Of a DNA stretch of 64,000 nucleotides, positions 59,078 to 64,000 are shown one piece after another. The position numbers and the translations under genes are program-made. Positions within the stretch are counted from its first letter, which is position 1. Each line of letters starts with the position of its first letter. The notes beneath the pieces are model-generated. The model was not told the DNA's origin. It was given only the letters and a program-made list of their open reading frames with translations, and searched no databases. Origin of the DNA: Lycocorax pyrrhopterus obiensis (Eukaryota > Chordata > Aves > Passeriformes > Paradisaeidae); assembly GCA_014706295.1 (NCBI GenBank), contig JACSVZ010000014.1, forward strand, positions 72,067,827-72,131,826. Direction: 5' to 3'.

Positions 59078-59900
59078 ACACAGAATCACAGAAAAACAGA
59101 ATCATTTATTTAGGTTGGAAAAGATCTCCAAGGCCATCAGGTCCAGCCTGTGCTCGATGCCCACCTTGTCCCCAGCCCAGAGCTCTGAGTGCCACCTCCA
59201 GCCCTTCCTTGGACACCTCCAGGGATGGGGACTCCAAACCTCCCTGGGCAGCCCCTGCCAAGGCCTGACCACCCTTTCCATGGGGAAATTCCTGCTGCTG
59301 TCCAATCTGAGCCTCCCCTGGCCCAGCCTGAGGCCGTTCCCTCTCCTCCTGGCCCTGTTCCCTGGGAGCAGAGCCCGACCCCCCCCCGGCTGCCCCCTCC
59401 TGTCAGGGAGTTGTGCAGAGCCACAAGGTCCCCCCTGAGCCTCCTTTTCTCCAGGCTGAGCCCCTTTCCCAGCTCCCTCAGCCGCTCCTGGGGCTCCAGA
59501 CCCTTCCCCAGCTCCGTTCCCTTCCCTGGACACGCTCCAGCCCCTCCAGGTCTCTCTTGCCATGAGGGGCCCAGAGCTGCCCCCAGGATCTGAGGTGGTC
59601 CCTCAGCAGTGCCCAGCACAGGGATGGTCACTGCCCTGGTCCTGCTGCCACGCCATGGCTGGGACAGACCAGTGGCCATCGGCCTCTTGCCCCCTGGGCA
59701 CCCCTGGGCTCGTGTCCAGCTGCTGTCAGCAGCACCCCCAGGGCCCTTCCCAGCTTTCCAGCCCCTCTGCCCCAGCCTGGAGCTGCAGGGGGTTGGTGTG
59801 ACCCAAGGGCAGGACCCAAGACTGAACTTTGTTGAACCTCACACTGTTGGTCTCATCCCACTGATCCTGTCCAAATCCCTCTGCAGACCCTCCCTGAAGA
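59078..59900 (-). mobile_element. Long CR1 retrotransposon, antisense, GC-rich, 3' half of ORF2
   Basis: Antisense CR1 of about 820 bases, the longest uninterrupted copy here. Left to right: tail CACAGAATCACAG..., TTAGGTTGGAAAAGATCTCC, ACACCTCCAGGGATGGGGAC, CTCCTTTTCTCCAGGCTGAG, GTGTGACCCAAGGGCAGGAC, and CTGTCCAAATCCCTCTGCAG. On the minus strand the peptide QERLRELGKGLSLEKRRLRG marks the conserved ORF2 C-terminus. The frame is broken and the 5' end truncated near 59,900. It is strikingly GC-rich against its flanks, which accounts for the long ORFs on both strands (59,102-59,980). Its 3' end abuts the GATA tract. Confidence 0.95.
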
Positions 59901-62130
59901 CAATTTTTACTCAAAGAACTTTCCTCAAATTTACCATGGTTCATCTCTTACCATCTTCTTGTCTCTTTCTCATCAGGTAAAAATATACTATAAATTGTGC
60001 AACAACATCAGGTTACCTAAGACTCTCAGGAAATAGATGTAAACTAAGCCACCAAATACATATATAACACCTACTGCAACTCTTGTATTGATAAAAGTAT
60101 TGAAAAAGAGAGTGGAGTATCTAAGGCAAACAAAAGAGAAATACACGTGCCACAAATTCATAATTCTTACATTGCATATATAAAAAAAGGGATTAACAGT
60201 TAATATAGACTACTTAAAATCTGAAATCTCAGAGAATTACCACTACTCCACAGATTTTCATATTTGGGGACATTTGGAAGAAAAACCCAACAAACAAAAA
60301 AGATCCAACAAAATAAAAAACAAAACCCCAATTGGTTTCTGTAACAGAAATTAAAATTATCACTTATAGTTGCCAGTAGTTTTGCAACTTCAAAACCAGA
60401 ACCTACAGTCTGGCTCCTGTGAAAAATTTGTGTCACCAGCATATTTCTGATTTCAGAAATAAAACTCACACAGACAAAGGGGGTTCCTGCTCCAAGGGAA
60501 CAATTGAATGAATTCAATGGATTGCTACAAAAATTTAATTTATAATTTGTCTATAAATGTAAAAGTTTTGTTTTGATCTCCTTATAACCCTAGTGCTCAT
60601 TTGCAGGTCTTTAAATACTCATTGAACCAGTGAATTTCATGAACTATAGGAGCATCTGGCTCTTAATTATGTTACTTGTCCTCAAAGTTGTGCTCCCTCT
60701 ATGGAGAAAGATACCAAGATGGAATAAAGGTGATTGACACTTCAGCAATTTATAAACAAAACTATTCTCCTCTCACTTTTCCCTTTCTGTTTCAGAGCAC
60801 AACCTCAGTTCTGCAAACAAAACACCTTTCTTGAGTTTGCTCTTCTTCGATGTCCCCGAGCGAAACGTTTCTCCTTGAAAAGAAAGAACTTCCTCATCTG
60901 AATTTGCTGTTTTTCTTCAAACTAATAAGTAGAATAAAACATATCCACACTTCTTCCATGACTCTCCATAATTAAAACTATGAATTTTATGGTGGCCATC
61001 CTTAGAAGAAATAAAAAGAATCTCCTCTCTAGATGTACATCTACTAAGAAAGACATCATGGCACACAGTCCTGTCTTGGAGCAAAAGGAAAAACACAATG
61101 GCCTCCTGAGGTCTGCACCAAAATTCTTTTTTATTTCTGTGAGAAAATTAAGATTTCTATTATTTTATTTGTCTTTGTGCACATAAGTTTTCTGGGATAC
61201 TGATTTTGCATCAAAATTAGTTCTTTCTCTAAGTTAAGCCTACTACTGTTTTTTCAAGACGATGTTTGAGAATTTAGAGTCATTATTTCATCTCCTAGAT
61301 TTATTGGCAAAGGTAGACATTTCCACTGGAATAACAATACCTTTTTCTTTCAACATGCGTTCAGACATTACATGCAGCTTGACTTACAATTTGCATTGGG
61401 AAAAGAAGCAAAGAAAAAAAGGACATAAAATTAAAAGGAAAAAAACATTTAGAAATACAAACAAGCATTTCTTGTGCCTACTCTGCAATTAATTAATCTT
61501 AACATAATACTGCTCAAGCATTGTAGTATAATTTGGGGCTATTTGTAAAAGTGTAACCAGCCCAGTAATATGATCATTAATATGTATTCATGCATGGAAA
61601 TATATTTTAAAAAAACCCCATCAAATTAAAAATGTAGTCATATTGATAGAAAGGAGCAATTAGTAGAAAAGCCTTGTCAGCATAAAACTTAAAAAGCCTG
61701 AACAGAACTAAACCAAACCAATTAAAAAAAAAAAAGACCTTTGGACCTCCTTAAAACTAGAGACTGGGAAATAAAATTCTTGTCTTTGCAAGGTGGGATG
61801 ACAGGGCTTTGATACTTCTTGGGTCAGATGGGAGTTTCTCAAAGTCTCAGTGACAAAACATGAACACACAAACCAAAACAAGCAAATGTAAAACAAATAT
61901 TAGATTTGCCTGTTTACCTGTTTTAGCTGGCTATCACAAGCTTTGTCTGGAACACTGGTGCCTGAGCAAGTGTCTGGTTATCAGTGACATTTCACAGCCA
62001 TTGATTGCCCCTCATGTTTTGTCCTGGATTAATTTTTCTTCAGACTCTACCTACTTAAACCTGGATATTCCCAATCCCACTTTCCACACTCCAAAATGTT
62101 TTGCATGTTCTGTGCCACATCCTCTGTTTT
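59901..62130. other. AT-rich single-copy DNA, no supported gene
   Basis: The minus frames at 60,200-60,517 and 61,708-61,896 are partly Phe/Cys-rich and lack paired splice sites. CTTCGATGTCCCCGAGCG near 60,846 is the only CpG cluster. Confidence 0.45.
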
Positions 62131-62250
62131 TTTGGTTTGGTTTGGTTTGGTTTGGCTTGGTTTGGTTTGGTTTGGTTTGGTTTGGTTTGGTTTGGTTTTT
62201 TTGGGGGTTTTTTTCTGGTTTTTTTTTTGCTTGTTTGTTTGTTTGTTTTT
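62131..62250 (+). repeat. (TTTGG)n array followed by T/G runs and (GTTT)n
   Basis: About thirteen TTTGG units (one TTGGC variant) span 62,131-62,196, then GGGGG and T-rich sequence, then four or five GTTT units (62,231-62,250). It is flanked by shadow frames on both strands (Trp/Phe/Gly/Leu on +, Lys/Pro/Asn/Thr on -). Confidence 0.95.
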
Positions 62251-62585
62251 CACAAATATTATTCTCTCATCATTATGGTACACAGAGCTGCCAACAATAT
62301 ATACACTGTGAAATTTTCTTCCCACCATGGAATTTTGCAAAAATAAGTATATCAACCCTAACATCCTTTTCTGAGAGTTTCAATCATTTCTATTGGAAGA
62401 CGAAACAACAGACTTTCGGAGCGTCAAGTAATATTGAATAAGCTGTTCAGAGTGACTTAGAGGTCCCTAAACACTTCTAACAGCATAATAGCACATTTGC
62501 TTAGTTAAAATATCTAAATTTATGTGGAGATATGTTAGTGGACCATACAGGATAGGTAGCATCAGTAAGTGTTGGGAAAACATAC
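62251..62585. other. AT-rich DNA, nothing recognised
   Basis: No gene or repeat is recognised. Confidence 0.5.
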
Positions 62586-62765
62586 AAGAAATGCAAATGC
62601 AATTAAAAAACTGCTCGTCAAAATATTGCCTTATGCACTCTGTGATATTATCTTCATAAATACCCTCAGATAATTTGGTGATCACACCACGTAACACCTT
62701 GGGTTTGCTGTTTTTCTTCTGTTTCCTTTTAGTTACTGTTTTACCAGCCAGAGATTTTTTTTTCA
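62586..62765 (-). other. Exon-like open segment on the minus strand, 60 codons, unproven
   Basis: On the minus strand, a strong acceptor (TTCTTTATATTGTTTCACAG) ends at 62,766, then 180 open bases run phase 1 to phase 1, and a GTATGT donor follows at 62,585. The peptide begins with a basic stretch (KKKSLAGKTVTKRKQKKNSK) and continues VLRGVITKLSEGIYEDNITE. The base before GTATGT is T, which weakens the donor. It lies opposite in strand to the + candidates at 58.1 and 63.8 kb, so both sets are unlikely to belong to one gene. Confidence 0.2.
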
Positions 62766-62959
62766 CTGTGAAACAATATAAAGAATACAAAGCATATAAA
62801 AGTGTAAATATGCCTATCCATTGCAGCAATCAGCAATGAATGTCTGCCCTCACTCTTTGTGCTTCTGCATAGATTTTCTAGAGGTTGTGGATTGGGCTCT
62901 ACACAGCCCCTCAAGGGGGAAAAAATATACAGATTACAGATACCTGTCAGCTGAAAACA

Positions 62960-63085
62960 GGAAGATAATAAATATAATAAAATATATTGTTATTTTGTAA
63001 TAACAAATAACAATAATGAAATAATAATAAAATTAACAATAATAAAAATAACAATAATAATAATAATAACAATAATAAAAATATT
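62960..63085. repeat. Degenerate (AAT)n / (AAC)n tract
   Basis: Imperfect AATAAT/AACAAT/AAAATA units span about 125 bases. The minus frame 63,033-63,287 is a Tyr/Cys-rich shadow. Confidence 0.85.
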
Positions 63086-63207
63086 CTAAGACTAACAAGA
63101 CAAGGAGAAAAATAAAACAACCCTGGCAGCTATAAAGAAGAACTAACGGCATCATAACTTCCAAACCTGTAATAGTATGTGATGTGAAAATGTTTGGAGG
63201 TGTTTTT

Positions 63208-63245
63208 TTTGTTTTTTGGGGGTTTTTTTTTTTGTTGTTGTTGTT
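63208..63245 (+). repeat. T/G-rich low-complexity tract
   Basis: T8, GTTTTTTGGGGG, T11, then (GTT)4. It mirrors the structure of the TTTGG tracts elsewhere. Confidence 0.85.
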
Positions 63246-63399
63246 TGCTTTAAAAAGTGATAACAACTCTCTAAGAGAAATTATCATGAGCTAAAATTTA
63301 TACACAATACAGTAAATGGACAAGTCAATATCTGGAAGAATAAAACCAAAGATTTATAAAGGGTTATACAGACAAATTGTTTTAACTCACCCCCTAAAC

Positions 63400-63476
63400 T
63401 GAAGAAAAAAAAAAAACCAAACAAAAAAAACAAGCAAACAAACAAAACCAAAAACCTAAACCAAACCACAAATCCA
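63400..63476 (-). repeat. A-rich / (CAAA)n / CCAAA-like tract
   Basis: A12 is followed by CCAAAC, CAAA repeats and AACCTAAACCAAACC. It is a degenerate relative of the CCAAA arrays. Confidence 0.85.
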
Positions 63477-63847
63477 ACATCACCACAACAAACCAAGTTT
63501 TATATAGTCTGACTTTCAAAATTATTAGAATGAAATCTGATTGGAAGCACCTTTAACTAAAAGTTTCTTCTAGGACATTGAAGAGAATGTAAAATGATGA
63601 ATTATTCACCTTCCTTTTACCTTTGGCCTCCTACAAGTTGGTGTTCTTACCTAGGATTGGGAAGACTTGGGCTGTGCTTCTTCACCCATATCCACATCTT
63701 TTATTCTCCTGTAAAATGCTGTCAGCCCTACCAGTTAAAGAAAACATGTTTGAATGTGAATTTGAAGAATTCAAATGAAGAATTTGAATGTCTTTGCTGG
63801 TATGTTCAGGATTTATTAAACAGATTAGTTTATATTTATTTTTGCAG

Positions 63848-63967
63848 AGCACAGAGAGACCTTTTCGAGGTCTCCACACCTTTATTGGAGTGCGCTCTCC
63901 ACTGCCAGCAGCCGCCAGTGCCTGACAGCTTATGGAATAACACTCTTTGTTAATAAAATTGTGACAG
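63848..63967 (+). other. Best + strand exon candidate, 40 codons, at the right edge
   Basis: A consensus-like acceptor (TTTATATTTATTTTTGCAG, ending at 63,847) is followed by 120 bases, then a donor GACAG|GTTAGG. In the phase-1 frame it is open throughout and phase 1 at both ends. The peptide is HRETFSRSPHLYWSALSTAS, then SRQCLTAYGITLFVNKIVT. The segment is GC- and CpG-richer than its flanks (GTGCGC, GCCGCC, TTTCGAGG), as real exons are in this kind of DNA. A second frame gives a 34-codon reading ending in a stop. I do not recognise the protein. It could also be a conserved noncoding element. Confidence 0.3.
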
Positions 63968-64000
63968 GTTAGGGTTCAAGGATTGCTGGTGATAGAATCT

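Noticed and set aside
58764..59089. Ile/Tyr/Ser repeat ORFs that resemble membrane proteins
   Set aside because: Translation of the GATA-type microsatellite.
59102..59980. Several long overlapping ORFs (up to 180 codons) on both strands
   Set aside because: They are translations of an antisense GC-rich CR1. The minus strand contains the CR1 ORF2 C-terminal motif, with frame breaks.
62047..62441. 193-codon + ORF with a membrane-like Phe/Leu/Val/Trp segment
   Set aside because: The central part is the (TTTGG)n and (GTTT)n array. The flanks show no domain or splice support.
1..64000. CRISPR arrays, operons, tRNA or rRNA genes
   Set aside because: No regularly spaced direct repeats, no compact same-strand gene runs, and no tRNA cloverleaf or rRNA core sequence noticed. 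The window is vertebrate nuclear DNA.

Overview
The window looks like bird nuclear DNA, probably from a passerine. It is AT-rich and gene-poor. Its only clear interspersed repeats are CR1 non-LTR retrotransposon fragments in both orientations, plus one solitary endogenous-retrovirus-type LTR and many short microsatellites. The CR1 3' ends carry the usual avian signatures: a GGTTTGGGTTGGAA-like 3' segment, a tail of ATTCTATG-like octamers, and a C-terminal reverse-transcriptase peptide resembling ERVQRRATKRI / EERLRDLGLFSLEERKLRG. I see no Alu, SVA or L1, and no bacterial gene organisation. Bird is well supported; passerine is inference from the CR1 subtype.

Layout. 1-8.2 kb is AT-rich single-copy DNA with a short CR1-like relic near 0.8 kb, an (AAAT)n and a (GGTTT)n tract. 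A CR1 3' end lies at 8.2 kb. 8.4-24.1 kb is single-copy DNA with several segments of raised GC/CpG content and motif density that may be conserved noncoding elements, plus a GC-rich block at 12.9-13.4 kb of uncertain origin. 24.1-33.9 kb is the densest repeat region. It has a CR1 at 24.2 kb, a tail-to-body pair of CR1s at 29.4-31.5 kb, and an inverted near-twin of the 24.2 kb copy at 33.5 kb. The 31.5 kb CR1 is split by a complete 509-bp solo LTR with TG...CA ends and a 4-bp target duplication. 34-49.7 kb holds a (CCTT)n tract, a compound (AAT)n/(TAG)n tract, and the best candidate conserved noncoding block (37.64-38.13 kb). 49.7-64 kb holds a CR1 copy with an internal deletion, a long CR1 next to a GATA-type satellite tract, two large (CCAAA)n/(TTTGG)n arrays, and a few exon-like segments near the right edge.

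No protein-coding gene can be identified with confidence. Open frames of 60-120 codons are expected by chance in 64 kb of AT-rich DNA. I list only those that also have plausible splice sites and consistent phase, all at low confidence. They occur on both strands, so at least some must be spurious. The window is best read as part of an intergenic region or of one or more long introns.
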